Below are positions 6,887-13,606 of a DNA stretch of 14,040 bases, piece after piece; within the stretch, counting starts at the first letter, position 1; every line of letters starts with the position of its first letter. The notes under the pieces are model-generated. The model ran no database searches. It had not been told where the DNA came from and saw only the letters and a program-made list of their open reading frames with translations. The stretch lies in contig JAUYDN010000013.1 in assembly GCA_030691775.1 (NCBI GenBank), forward strand, positions 1 through 14,040. Direction: 5' to 3'. This DNA is from Dehalococcoidia bacterium. Its GTDB lineage: Bacteria; Chloroflexota; Dehalococcoidia; Dehalococcoidales; Fen-1064. Made by a program: the position numbers and the translations under genes.

Positions 6887-6887
6887 C

Positions 6888-6917
6888 TTGATTCTGACCC
6901 CACGAATATATTATAGT
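6888..6917 (+). promoter_or_regulatory. Possible sigma70-type promoter for the infC operon
   Basis: TTGATT at 6888-6893 and TATAGT at 6912-6917 are separated by 18 bases. Transcription would start near 6924, leaving a leader of about 38 bases. The A+T-rich stretch offers other -10 choices (TATTAT at 6909), so the exact placement is uncertain. Confidence 0.35.
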
Positions 6918-6961
6918 GTTCAATGTAATCAATATAAACCGTAAGGGAGGAGTGTCAGGAC

Positions 6962-7525
6962 ATACTTAAACAAACACGCATCAACACCATGATACGGGCC
7001 CCGGAAGTCCGTGTTGTTGGCGAGAAAGGCGAACAGCTGGGCGTCATGACCGTACCACAAGCCCTGGATTTAGCCAGAAAAACCAACCTCGACCTGGTGG
7101 AAGTCGCCCCCACCGCCGTGCCCCCTGTCTGCCGTCTGCTGGATTACGGCAAGTTCAAATACGAACAGACCAAGAAAGAGCGGCAGTCGAGAAAAGCGCA
7201 AAAAGTAGTCGCACTGCGGGAAATCCGTTTCCGACCGAAAATCGGCCAGCACGACCTTGAATTCAAGGTGCGGAATATCAAGCAATTACTCAGCGAAGGC
7301 GATAAGGTCAAGATTACGGTGATGTTCCGCGGACGTGAGATGACCCATACCGACCTGGGTTGGAAGCTCCTGCAGAAAGTTGTCCAGATACTGGAAGGAG
7401 TGGCGGTCGTCGAAAAACATGCGGTCATGGAAGGGCGGCGGATGTTCATTATTCTGACACAATCACCCTCCCAAAAATCGAAACCAAAGGAAGTGCCACA
7501 GGATGCCAAAGCTAAAGACTCATAA
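6962..7525 (+). CDS. infC: Translation initiation factor IF-3
   Basis: IF-3 binds the 30S subunit, prevents premature 50S joining and checks the start codon. The protein shows the N-terminal domain (RAPEVRVVGEKGEQLGV), the lysine-rich linker (KFKYEQTKKERQSRKAQK) and the C-terminal domain (KEIRFRP-like LREIRFRPKIGQHDLEFK). Start choice: the first ATG (6989) lies 36 bases after the ribosome binding site and would remove the conserved RIN before IRAPEVR. The frame upstream reads ILKQTRINT, and an ATA at 6962 lies 9 bases after AGGAG (6948-6952, within GGGAGGAG). IF-3 genes classically use rare start codons such as AUU, which IF-3 itself discriminates against, giving autoregulation. I therefore choose ATA 6962 (187 aa). 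The 3' end overlaps rpmI by 23 bases. Confidence 0.93.
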   Translation: MLKQTRINTMIRAPEVRVVGEKGEQLGVMTVPQALDLARKTNLDLVEVAPTAVPPVCRLLDYGKFKYEQTKKERQSRKAQKVVALREIRFRPKIGQHDLEFKVRNIKQLLSEGDKVKITVMFRGREMTHTDLGWKLLQKVVQILEGVAVVEKHAVMEGRRMFIILTQSPSQKSKPKEVPQDAKAKDS

Positions 7526-7706
7526 AGGCGCACAAGCCCGCTTTCATATTACGGGAAGCGGTAAGATTATGCGGATGAAGGGTGGCAGTAGCCACCTGAG
7601 ACGGAACAAACCGAAGCGGGTCAAGCGGCAGTACGATAACAGGGTACCGGTCAGCCCTGTGGATGAAAAACGTCTCCGCAGGTTGATGCCGTACGCCGGT
7701 AAGTAA
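7503..7706 (+). CDS. rpmI: Ribosomal protein L35
   Basis: A 67-residue basic protein of the large ribosomal subunit. It begins MPKLKTHKGAQARFHITGSG, the standard L35 start, and contains the HLRRNKPKRVKRQ block and the C-terminal RRLMPYAGK, so it is full length. The ATG at 7503 has AAAGGAAG (7486-7493) 9 bases upstream, inside infC, and the first 23 bases overlap the infC 3' end in another frame. This implies translational coupling with IF-3. Its place between infC and rplT is the classic arrangement. Confidence 0.97.
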   Translation: MPKLKTHKGAQARFHITGSGKIMRMKGGSSHLRRNKPKRVKRQYDNRVPVSPVDEKRLRRLMPYAGK

Positions 7707-7718
7707 CTGAAAATAACC

Positions 7719-7743
7719 GGTATGGACACAGGTTGTCCGTACC
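7719..7743 (+). promoter_or_regulatory. RNA hairpin between rpmI and rplT
   Basis: GGTATGGACA (7719-7728) can pair with TGTCCGTACC (7734-7743) across a five-base loop; the only imperfect pair is a U-G wobble. It ends three bases before the rplT AGGAGG (7747-7752). There is no U-tract, so a terminator is unlikely. A role in rplT translation or in L20 binding is inference. Confidence 0.5.
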
Positions 7744-7757
7744 CGCAGGAGGATACA

Positions 7758-8111
7758 TTGCCACGAGTTAAGAGAGGGGTCACTAGCCACCACAGGCATA
7801 AGAAAATCCTGGAGCTAACCAAAGGTCACCGCGCTACGAGCCATAAGCTGATTAAGCGCGCCAAAGAATCCATGGTCAAAGCCCTGAGCTATTCCTACGC
7901 CCATCGCCGTGAGCGCAAGGGCGATATGCGCCAGCTCTGGATTATCCGCGTCAGCGCCGCCAGTCGCGCCAATGGCATCACCTACGGTCAGTTTATGGAT
8001 GGATTGAAAAAAGCCGGCGTAGAAATTAACCGCAAGATACTCGCCGATATGGCAGTAAAAGAGCCGGCCGCGTTTACCGAGCTTGTCACCATCGCCAGGA
8101 AGCAGTCGTAG
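7758..8111 (+). CDS. rplT: Ribosomal protein L20
   Basis: L20 binds 23S rRNA early in assembly of the large subunit and in several bacteria represses its own operon. I choose the TTG at 7758: AGGAGG at 7747-7752 lies five bases before it and the product begins (M)PRVKRGVTSHHRHKKIL, the conserved L20 N-terminus, giving 117 aa, the usual length. The in-frame ATG at 7722 would add 12 residues foreign to the family and lies inside the hairpin. Conserved blocks include YAHRRERKGDMRQLWI, RVSAASRANG and NRKILADMA. It follows rpmI after 51 bases and precedes pheS by 30. Confidence 0.96.
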   Translation: MPRVKRGVTSHHRHKKILELTKGHRATSHKLIKRAKESMVKALSYSYAHRRERKGDMRQLWIIRVSAASRANGITYGQFMDGLKKAGVEINRKILADMAVKEPAAFTELVTIARKQS

Positions 8112-8141
8112 CCTGAGTCTCCCGCCACATACGGTCTCATC

Positions 8142-9197
8142 ATGATACAACGGCTCGAAGGACTGAATCAGAACGCACTCCGCGAACTGGACGCCATTAA
8201 AGACACCCCCACTCTGGAACAATGGCGTATCCGTTATTTGGGCAGGAAAAGCGAGCTGACCGGTATGCTCCGCGGCCTGGCTGACCTGCCACTGGAAGAA
8301 CGCAAGAATGCCGGCGCGTTCGCTAACCGCATCAAAGCCGGGCTTGAATCCGCCTTCGAGCAAAAGAACGGAGCTCTCAAGGCAGAGTCGCAGTCACAGG
8401 TGCTCCGGACAGGTGAGGCAGAAGCGGCACACGGCGATATTACACTGCCGGGACGCCCCTGCCCCTCGGGCCGCCTGCACCCCATTATGGAGACCTACCG
8501 CGAAATTTGCGATATTTTCGTCTCGCTGGGGTTCCAGATTGTCGAAAGCAACGACGTCGAGCTTGATTATTATAACTTCGAAGCACTGAATATTCCCGCC
8601 GAGCATCCGGCGCGGGATAGCATGTCTACCTTCTGGGTCGATTACGAAAACGACCGCGGTGAGCGCACCATGCTCCTGCGCACCCACACTACCTGCGTTA
8701 GCGCGCGCGTCATCCATACGATGAAACCGCCCATCCGCGTCATCGCGCCGGGACACGTTTTTCGCTATGAAGCTACCGATGCCACCCACCTGCCGATGTT
8801 CAACCAGGTGGACGGGCTGGCGGTGGACAAGGGCATTACGATGGCTGACCTGAAGGGCGTCTTTTATGAATTCGCCCGGCGGTTCTACGGTCCGGAGCGC
8901 CGCGTGCGGTTCCGGTGCGATTACTTCCCGTTCGTGGAGCCGGGGGTGGAGGTAGCGGTAGAATGCGCCGTGTGTCACGGCGGCGGTTGCCGGTTGTGCG
9001 GTAGCTCCGGCTGGATTGAAATTGCCGGGGCAGGAATGACCCATCCGAAGGTCCTCGAGCGCGGCGGCATCGACCCGAACGAGTATACCAGCTTTGCCTT
9101 CGGTATCGGCGTCGACCGCATCCCGATGTTGCGGTACGGTATCGATGATATGCGGCTGTTTTTCGGCAACGACCTGAGGTTTCTGAAGCAGTTCTAA
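8142..9197 (+). CDS. pheS: Phenylalanyl-tRNA synthetase alpha subunit
   Basis: The catalytic subunit of the (alpha-beta)2 enzyme that charges tRNA-Phe. It has 351 aa, close to the family norm. The first 90 residues form the coiled-coil arm that contacts tRNA. The class II core follows: HPIMETYREICDIFVSLGF, motif 2 region GHVFRYEATDATHLPMFNQVDG, and motif 3 FAFGIGVDRIPMLRYGIDDMR. The CX2C-type cluster CAVCHGGGCRLCGSSGW near residue 270 is the cysteine-rich insertion also seen in Gram-positive PheS (for example Bacillus), so it is not novel. No clear ribosome binding site precedes the ATG at 8142; only GGTC is nearby, so translation may depend on the preceding rplT. Confidence 0.97.
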   Translation: MIQRLEGLNQNALRELDAIKDTPTLEQWRIRYLGRKSELTGMLRGLADLPLEERKNAGAFANRIKAGLESAFEQKNGALKAESQSQVLRTGEAEAAHGDITLPGRPCPSGRLHPIMETYREICDIFVSLGFQIVESNDVELDYYNFEALNIPAEHPARDSMSTFWVDYENDRGERTMLLRTHTTCVSARVIHTMKPPIRVIAPGHVFRYEATDATHLPMFNQVDGLAVDKGITMADLKGVFYEFARRFYGPERRVRFRCDYFPFVEPGVEVAVECAVCHGGGCRLCGSSGWIEIAGAGMTHPKVLERGGIDPNEYTSFAFGIGVDRIPMLRYGIDDMRLFFGNDLRFLKQF

Positions 9198-9198
9198 T

Positions 9199-11604
9199 AT
9201 GAAAGTCTCTTACAACTGGCTCAAACAATACGTAGACGTCAAACTGCCGGCGCAGGAAATCGCCGACCGCCTGACAATGGCAGGGCTTGAGGTCAAAGGC
9301 TCCCAGACAATCGGCGGCGATTGGGAAGGCATCGTCATCGGGCAGATGATTGCCGTCGATAAACACCACAACGCCGATAGGCTCAGCCTGGTGACGATCG
9401 ACCTTGGCGGCGAAAAACAGGAGACGGTGGTCTGCGGCGCACCGAACTGTGCGGCGGGTATAAAAGTAGCGTTCGCGCCGGTCGGTTCCACTCTCATTAA
9501 TCCACACACAAACCAGCCGGAGAAGCTCAAGCCAGCGAAAATCCGCGGCGTGGTCTCGGCGGGAATGGCGTGCTCGGAGAAAGAGCTGGGCGTATCGGAA
9601 AACCACGAGGGTATCCTGGTACTGCCCCCGGATGCGCCAATCGGAAAACCGCTGAATGAGTACCTGGGTGATACCATTTTCAACTTCGAGGTGACACCGA
9701 ACCGCCCTGATTGTCTATCCATCATCGGACTGGCGCGGGAGATTGCGGTACTTACCGGTACGAACTTACATCTCCCCGACCTTATTTACCCGGAATCTGA
9801 CAGGTCAATCACGCAGGATGCCACCGTGGAAATCCTGGACCCGGACCTGTGCCCGCGCTACTGCGCCAGCCTCATCACCGGCGTCAAAATCGCGGAATCA
9901 CCGGAATGGCTCAAGAAATGGCTACTGTCTTACGGCATGCGCCCGATTAACAACATCGTCGATATCACCAACTTCGTGATGCTGGAGTGGGGACAGCCCC
10001 TGCACGCGTTCGATTTTACAAAGCTCACGGGTAGAGGTATCGTGGTGCGCCGTGCCCGACGCGAAGAAAAAATCACCAGTCTCGATGGTGTGGAAAGACA
10101 ACTGGCGCGGGATATGCTCGTTATCGCGGATAAAGAGCAGGCGGTAGCTGTAGCGGGCATCATGGGCGGCGCTAACAGCGAGGTTTCGGACGATACGACT
10201 TCAATACTATTGGAATCGGCGAGTTTCAAACCGACCAGTGTCCACTACACCGGCCGCATCCTGGGTATGCCCAGCGAGGCGTGCGTGCGCTTCGAACGCA
10301 GTCTCAGTCCCGAGCTTACTATCCCGGCGCTAAAGCGAGCGACGAAACTGATTGCCGAGCTTGGCGGCGGACAAGCGGCGAAGGGCATCATCGATGTCTA
10401 CCCGGGCAAGCAGGAGCGGAAATCGGTCAGGATAACCACCGCAGAAACAAAGCGCGTGCTCGGCGTTGAATTCACGGTCGATGAGGTGGCCGCGACATTG
10501 AACTCATTAGGGTTTGAGTGCCAGCCGAATGTATCGACCGGGAGTGTCATAGCAAAGGCGCCGTACTGGCGGAGCGATATCTCCATCCCTGTCGACCTCG
10601 TGGAAGAGGTGGCGCGCGTCCGCAGTTATGACAGAATCCCCACTACCCTGCTCGCGGAGCCAATCCCGAAACATGACCCGGCGCCAATCACCGGATTCAA
10701 ACGCAAGATGCGCCAGGCACTGGCAGGTTACGGCTTCCAGGAGATTGCCTCTTACTCCATGGTAGGGATGGACTCGCTTACCAGGCTATCGCCGCAATCG
10801 AAGAAACCGCAGCCATTACCAGTGCGTATCTCTAACCCGATGACCATCGACCAGGAATACCTGCGTCCCACACTGCGGGGTAACCTGCTCGCTGCACTAT
10901 CTGTGAACCGGGCGTTTCTCGAGGATGGTCTCCGGCTTTTTGAAGCTGGCAAGGTGTATCTGCCCAAAGATGCCGACCTGCCGGATGAACCGGATATGTT
11001 GTGCGGCGCCATTGCCGGGCGGCGCGGTGAGCGCTGGTGGCAGGGTGACGGCGAGCCTGTTGATTTCTTCGACGCCAAGGGTATCGTGGAAGGTTTACTG
11101 GCGCAGTTTAATACCACGGCGCGGTTCGACCCTGCTAACGATGAAAGCCTGCATCCGGCGCGGCAGGCCGCGGTCACTATCGGGGGGAAGCAGGTAGGAG
11201 TAGTGGGTGAACTGCATCCGGCGGTGGCGGGGCACTTCGAGCTACCGGGTGGCGTTTACCTGTTCGAGCTAAATCTGCCGGCGCTGGTGCTACATACCGG
11301 GTTTATGATGTACCAGCCCATCCCCAAATTTCCCGCCACTATCCGTGACATTGCGCTGGTGGTAGATGTTACCGTGCCTCACCAGAAGATTGTCGACATT
11401 GTCAGGGCGGTCTCGCTGGTAATCGATGTCAGCCTCTTCGATGTCTATGCGGGAGAGCAGGTGCCCGCGGGTAAGAAATCACTGGCATACCGCTTGACAT
11501 TCCAATCGCCCAACCGCACCCTCACCGATGAAGAAGTGAACCGGGTGCAACAGCAGATTCTCAACCGTCTGGTGGCAGAGGTGGACGCGAGTTTGAGAGG
11601 ATAA
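9199..11604 (+). CDS. pheT: Phenylalanyl-tRNA synthetase beta subunit
   Basis: The partner of PheS; it carries tRNA-binding and editing functions. It has 801 aa, full bacterial length. Domains in order: N-terminal MKVSYNWLKQYVDV; EMAP-like tRNA-binding domain at about residues 40-150 (VIGQMIAVDKHHNADRLSL, then RGVVSAGMACSEKELG); B3/B4 editing domain (VTPNRPDCLSIIGLARE, then RPINNIVDITNFVMLEWGQP and MGG); B5 domain near 410-480; the catalytic-like core (FKRKMRQALAGYGFQEIASYS); and the C-terminal ferredoxin-fold anticodon-binding domain (FPATIRDIALVVD to the end). Its ATG is one base after the pheS stop, so translation is coupled. No terminator was recognised after its TAA. Confidence 0.98.
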   Translation: MKVSYNWLKQYVDVKLPAQEIADRLTMAGLEVKGSQTIGGDWEGIVIGQMIAVDKHHNADRLSLVTIDLGGEKQETVVCGAPNCAAGIKVAFAPVGSTLINPHTNQPEKLKPAKIRGVVSAGMACSEKELGVSENHEGILVLPPDAPIGKPLNEYLGDTIFNFEVTPNRPDCLSIIGLAREIAVLTGTNLHLPDLIYPESDRSITQDATVEILDPDLCPRYCASLITGVKIAESPEWLKKWLLSYGMRPINNIVDITNFVMLEWGQPLHAFDFTKLTGRGIVVRRARREEKITSLDGVERQLARDMLVIADKEQAVAVAGIMGGANSEVSDDTTSILLESASFKPTSVHYTGRILGMPSEACVRFERSLSPELTIPALKRATKLIAELGGGQAAKGIIDVYPGKQERKSVRITTAETKRVLGVEFTVDEVAATLNSLGFECQPNVSTGSVIAKAPYWRSDISIPVDLVEEVARVRSYDRIPTTLLAEPIPKHDPAPITGFKRKMRQALAGYGFQEIASYSMVGMDSLTRLSPQSKKPQPLPVRISNPMTIDQEYLRPTLRGNLLAALSVNRAFLEDGLRLFEAGKVYLPKDADLPDEPDMLCGAIAGRRGERWWQGDGEPVDFFDAKGIVEGLLAQFNTTARFDPANDESLHPARQAAVTIGGKQVGVVGELHPAVAGHFELPGGVYLFELNLPALVLHTGFMMYQPIPKFPATIRDIALVVDVTVPHQKIVDIVRAVSLVIDVSLFDVYAGEQVPAGKKSLAYRLTFQSPNRTLTDEEVNRVQQQILNRLVAEVDASLRG

Positions 11605-11697
11605 CGCTCCTTCATCTTATCACTCCCCATCTCGTATCATGTACCGAACACAGAATTCCAGAGTTGTCACCACTAAAAATGCTTTCACATTTAATTA

Positions 11698-11725
11698 TTG
11701 ACAACTATTATTAATGTAGTACAAT
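11698..11725 (+). promoter_or_regulatory. Sigma70-type promoter of the BrnT-like toxin-antitoxin pair
   Basis: TTGACA at 11698-11703 and TACAAT at 11720-11725 are separated by 16 bases. This is a perfect -35 and a -10 with one mismatch. The predicted start, near 11732, falls after the first ATG of the frame (11724) and supports the start at 11745. Confidence 0.7.
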
Positions 11726-11744
11726 GTATTACAGGGAAGCTTGG

Positions 11745-12032
11745 ATGGAAGAAATTGAATTACGCTGGACTCAACGTGTTATTGACAAAATAGTCCAAAA
11801 ACATGGCGTAATGCCAGAAGAGGTTGAGGAAGTTGTTTATGAAGGGAAACCGATTTTCCGTCGAGGCCCAGGGTCAGAGAAGAACAAGCGGTATTACGTT
11901 CTCGGACAAAGTGCATCAGGTCGTTATCTGTTGATAGTCCTTAAAAAAGTACGTGGGACAGCGTTTTCGACATTAACAGCACGAGACATGAAGGATGATG
12001 AAAGACGATTGTATAAGAGACATAAGGGTTAG
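11745..12032 (+). CDS. BrnT-like toxin of a type II toxin-antitoxin system
   Basis: A 95-residue protein from the ATG at 11745 (AGGGA at 11733-11737, seven bases upstream). The ATG at 11724 would lie within the promoter. The sequence has the BrnT layout: ELRWTQRVIDKIVQKHGV, the acidic helix PEEVEEVVYEG, a strand pair around RYYVLGQSASGRYLLIVL, and the terminal TARDMKDDERRLYKR. BrnT proteins are RelE-like ribonucleases that inhibit translation and are neutralised by a DNA-binding partner. That partner gene follows 34 bases downstream. Transcription probably begins about 13 bases before the start codon. BrnT-type is assigned by pattern recall; a DUF4258-type toxin is the alternative. Confidence 0.78.
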   Translation: MEEIELRWTQRVIDKIVQKHGVMPEEVEEVVYEGKPIFRRGPGSEKNKRYYVLGQSASGRYLLIVLKKVRGTAFSTLTARDMKDDERRLYKRHKG

Positions 12033-12066
12033 CATGATTAGTTGTGCCGGCAAGGAGGAGATGCAG

Positions 12067-12588
12067 ATGGCAAAACTTAAAAAACCTTTACCAAAATTCG
12101 AAACCGAAGAGGAAGAAGTTGAATATTGGGACAGCCACAGCGTCCTGGAGCATTTCGATGAAACGGATTTCAAATCATTGCAAGCTATGGCAGCGAAGGA
12201 TAGTCCCATGACAATTCGTTTGGATAGCGAATCGCGGCAAACTTTGGAAGAAGTTGCCAGGGCTCACAAGGTGGGACCTTCTACATTAGCGAGAATATTC
12301 ATAATCAACGCTTTAAAACAATGGAAACAGAGGCAGCAAATATCATTGACTTTTGAAGATGATGCTGAAGCATTAATGCGTCCTCTACCCACTGAGTTCA
12401 AACAAGAAATTGAAAAGCTGATTAGCGAGTCGAAAGCCGGGAGTATCTACTTGTTACCCGAATCACAGCTAGAAAGATTAAGTAAAGATTTCATACGTTG
12501 TTTCTTTGAAGCCGCTGGTTATAAAATCACGCCGAACAACGCCTTGCAGAAGGAAGCGGAGGATAAAGTACAAGTTACCGGAAGATGA
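12067..12588 (+). CDS. CopG-type antitoxin with an unusual C-terminal extension
   Basis: The ATG at 12067 is chosen because AGGAGG (12053-12058) lies eight bases before it; the ATG at 12061 is too close and the one at 11995 lies inside the toxin gene. The 173-aa protein begins with the CopG antitoxin signature: PLPKFETEEEEVEYWDSHSV, then MTIRLDSESRQTLEEVARAH and the second helix of a ribbon-helix-helix (STLARIFIINALKQW). It should bind and inhibit the preceding toxin and repress the shared promoter. These antitoxins are usually about 80-100 aa. Here about 75-80 further residues follow, from ISLTFEDDAEALMRPLP to the end, mostly helical and charged, with no motif I recognise. Confidence 0.78.
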   Translation: MAKLKKPLPKFETEEEEVEYWDSHSVLEHFDETDFKSLQAMAAKDSPMTIRLDSESRQTLEEVARAHKVGPSTLARIFIINALKQWKQRQQISLTFEDDAEALMRPLPTEFKQEIEKLISESKAGSIYLLPESQLERLSKDFIRCFFEAAGYKITPNNALQKEAEDKVQVTGR

Positions 12589-12710
12589 ATTCCGGAATTG
12601 CCGTGACATATTATTCCAGCATTTTTCGATAATAACCGCCCTATGACACGAGATTGGGATTCTACCTCCAAAATCTTTCTTCTCGGTTGGCTGTCTCCTG
12701 TAAAAAAGTG

Positions 12711-13049
12711 TTAGTCACCAGTAATTTCATTCAAACCTTCAATGAGCTGGTTTATCTGCTCCGGCGAAATAGTATCGAGTACTTCACCTATCCGTTCAGA
12801 CGATAGCGTGCGAATCTGGCTTATCTTTACCCACGACCTCTTCGGAAGCTTTAAGCACGCCAACTCAAGTGTAAGGGGAAATCCCGCGTGTTGAGGCTGG
12901 CTCGTCACCGCCAGAGCAATCACGGTGCCCGAACGTTCGTTAAAAACATCCTGACTGATGATAACGGCAGGTCTTGCTCCACCCTGCTCACGTCCCCGCA
13001 CCGGGTTCAGGTCAGCCCACCGGATTTCTCCTCTCAGTATTCGGGCCAT
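12711..13049 (-). CDS. MazF/PemK-family toxin (endoribonuclease)
   Basis: On the minus strand the ATG is at 13049-13047, preceded by GAGGAG at about nine bases; the longer frame to 13118 runs through the antitoxin gene and lacks the family start. The 112-aa protein starts ARILRGEIRWADLNPVRG, then GARPAVIISQDVFN, ALAVTSQ and KRSWVKISQIRTLS, the standard MazF/PemK blocks that form the barrel and RNA-cutting site (the Arg of GARPAV and the Thr-Ser of VTSQ). MazF cleaves single-stranded mRNA at short sequences and is held inactive by the antitoxin. The antitoxin gene lies directly upstream and overlaps it by 16 bases, so the two are co-translated. Confidence 0.9.
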   Translation of the reverse strand: MARILRGEIRWADLNPVRGREQGGARPAVIISQDVFNERSGTVIALAVTSQPQHAGFPLTLELACLKLPKRSWVKISQIRTLSSERIGEVLDTISPEQINQLIEGLNEITGD

Positions 13050-13276
13050 TGCTTCAACTCCTCTGACAAGCCCTCTTCTGCCAATGACCGCTCTTCGACA
13101 GGATTTAATTTGGCACATTCCTCAAACAGGCGCCTGCGCTCTAAACGCCTTAGCTTTTCTTCAACAGCATCCTCAATGGCTCTACTCCGGTTAGCGTAGA
13201 CACGGGTTTTCACCAGATGGTCCAGTCTTTCCAGGGTGCGCCTGCTGATACTGATTGCGACTTTGGCCGTGTTCAT
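13034..13276 (-). CDS. Ribbon-helix-helix antitoxin paired with the MazF-like toxin
   Basis: An 80-aa protein with GGAGG four bases before its ATG (13276-13274). Residues 5-45 (KVAISISRRTLERLDHLV, then RSRAIEDAVEEKL) form a ribbon-helix-helix: a beta strand that enters the DNA groove followed by two helices. The C-terminal 35 residues, rich in Glu and Leu (ECAKLNPVEERSLAEEGL), should wrap the MazF toxin. This is the CopG/MetJ-type antitoxin rather than the AbrB-fold MazE. Its promoter carries a palindrome over the -10, consistent with self-repression by the antitoxin or the complex. Confidence 0.85.
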   Translation of the reverse strand: MNTAKVAISISRRTLERLDHLVKTRVYANRSRAIEDAVEEKLRRLERRRLFEECAKLNPVEERSLAEEGLSEELKQWPEY

Positions 13277-13292
13277 TTTCCCTCCAGGTCAC

Positions 13293-13313
13293 GGTATTAC
13301 TATATGTCATACC
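13293..13313. promoter_or_regulatory. Putative operator over the -10 of the RHH-MazF promoter
   Basis: GGTAT (13293-13297) and ATACC (13309-13313) form an inverted repeat with an 11-base centre that contains the -10. Palindromes in this position are typical binding sites for ribbon-helix-helix antitoxins. Confidence 0.45.
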
Positions 13314-13327
13314 ACAGCTCTTGTCAA
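13299..13327 (-). promoter_or_regulatory. Promoter of the RHH-MazF operon
   Basis: On the minus strand TTGACA (13327-13322) and TATAGT (13304-13299) are separated by exactly 17 bases: a perfect -35 and a -10 with one mismatch. Predicted transcription start is near 13292, giving a leader of about 16 bases. Confidence 0.75.
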
Positions 13328-13387
13328 GCGGTATATTTAGGACCCAGAACTCCCTGTCCCTGGCAGGCTTTGTGTTATAGTGCACCT

Positions 13388-13606
13388 TTGCCGGTACAAA
13401 ACTGGGACTCAATCTATCAGAAACACGGCGCCTGGCTACAGCAACCCCACGAGGACATGCCTGAAATGGTAGCGTTATTTGGAACGCGGAATGTGCGACG
13501 GGTGTTGGACCTGAGGTGCGGGGCGAGACGCCACGTAATTTATCTGGTACAAAAGGGTTACGAGGTCTATGGCATCGACTCATCCGCCGAAACGGTGTAT
13601 GGGTAG
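13388..13606 (+). pseudogene. N-terminal fragment of a SAM-dependent methyltransferase
   Basis: The recognisable part starts near QNWDSIYQKHGAWL and runs through PEMVALFGTRNVRRVLDLRCGARRHVIYL (given in two overlapping parts: PEMVALFGTRN and VLDLRCGARRHVIYL) to KGYEVYGID. This is the motif I region of a class I methyltransferase, normally LDLGCGTGRH...L...G..V.GID. The second glycine-rich turn is damaged (Gly to Arg in DLRCG, Thr-Gly to Ala-Arg). The frame stops at TAG 13604-13606 after about 72 codons, where an intact enzyme would have 200 or more. There is no ATG or ribosome binding site; an extended -10 (TGTTATAGT, 13373-13381) lies just before. A decayed gene with only its beginning left. 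Confidence 0.72.

Larger units (their letters stand above)
6361..6961. other. Repeat-rich non-coding region between thrS and infC
   Basis: About 600 bases with no supported gene. In order it holds repeat R1 copy B, a small hairpin (ATTCCCGC...GCGGGAAT, 6523-6547), an inverted-repeat element, two direct repeats, a long perfect palindrome and a weak promoter with the infC ribosome binding site. No terminator with a clear U-tract was found for thrS. Confidence 0.7.

Noticed and set aside
6989..6991. ATG at 6989 as the infC start
   Set aside because: It is 36 bases from the ribosome binding site and would lose the conserved RIN residues.
7722..7757. ATG at 7722 as the rplT start
   Set aside because: It lies inside a hairpin with no ribosome binding site before it, and the added residues are foreign to L20; TTG 7758 has AGGAGG and the standard N-terminus.
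8394..9606. Long minus-strand frames opposite pheS and pheT
   Set aside because: They are shadows of the G+C-rich codon use of two certain genes.
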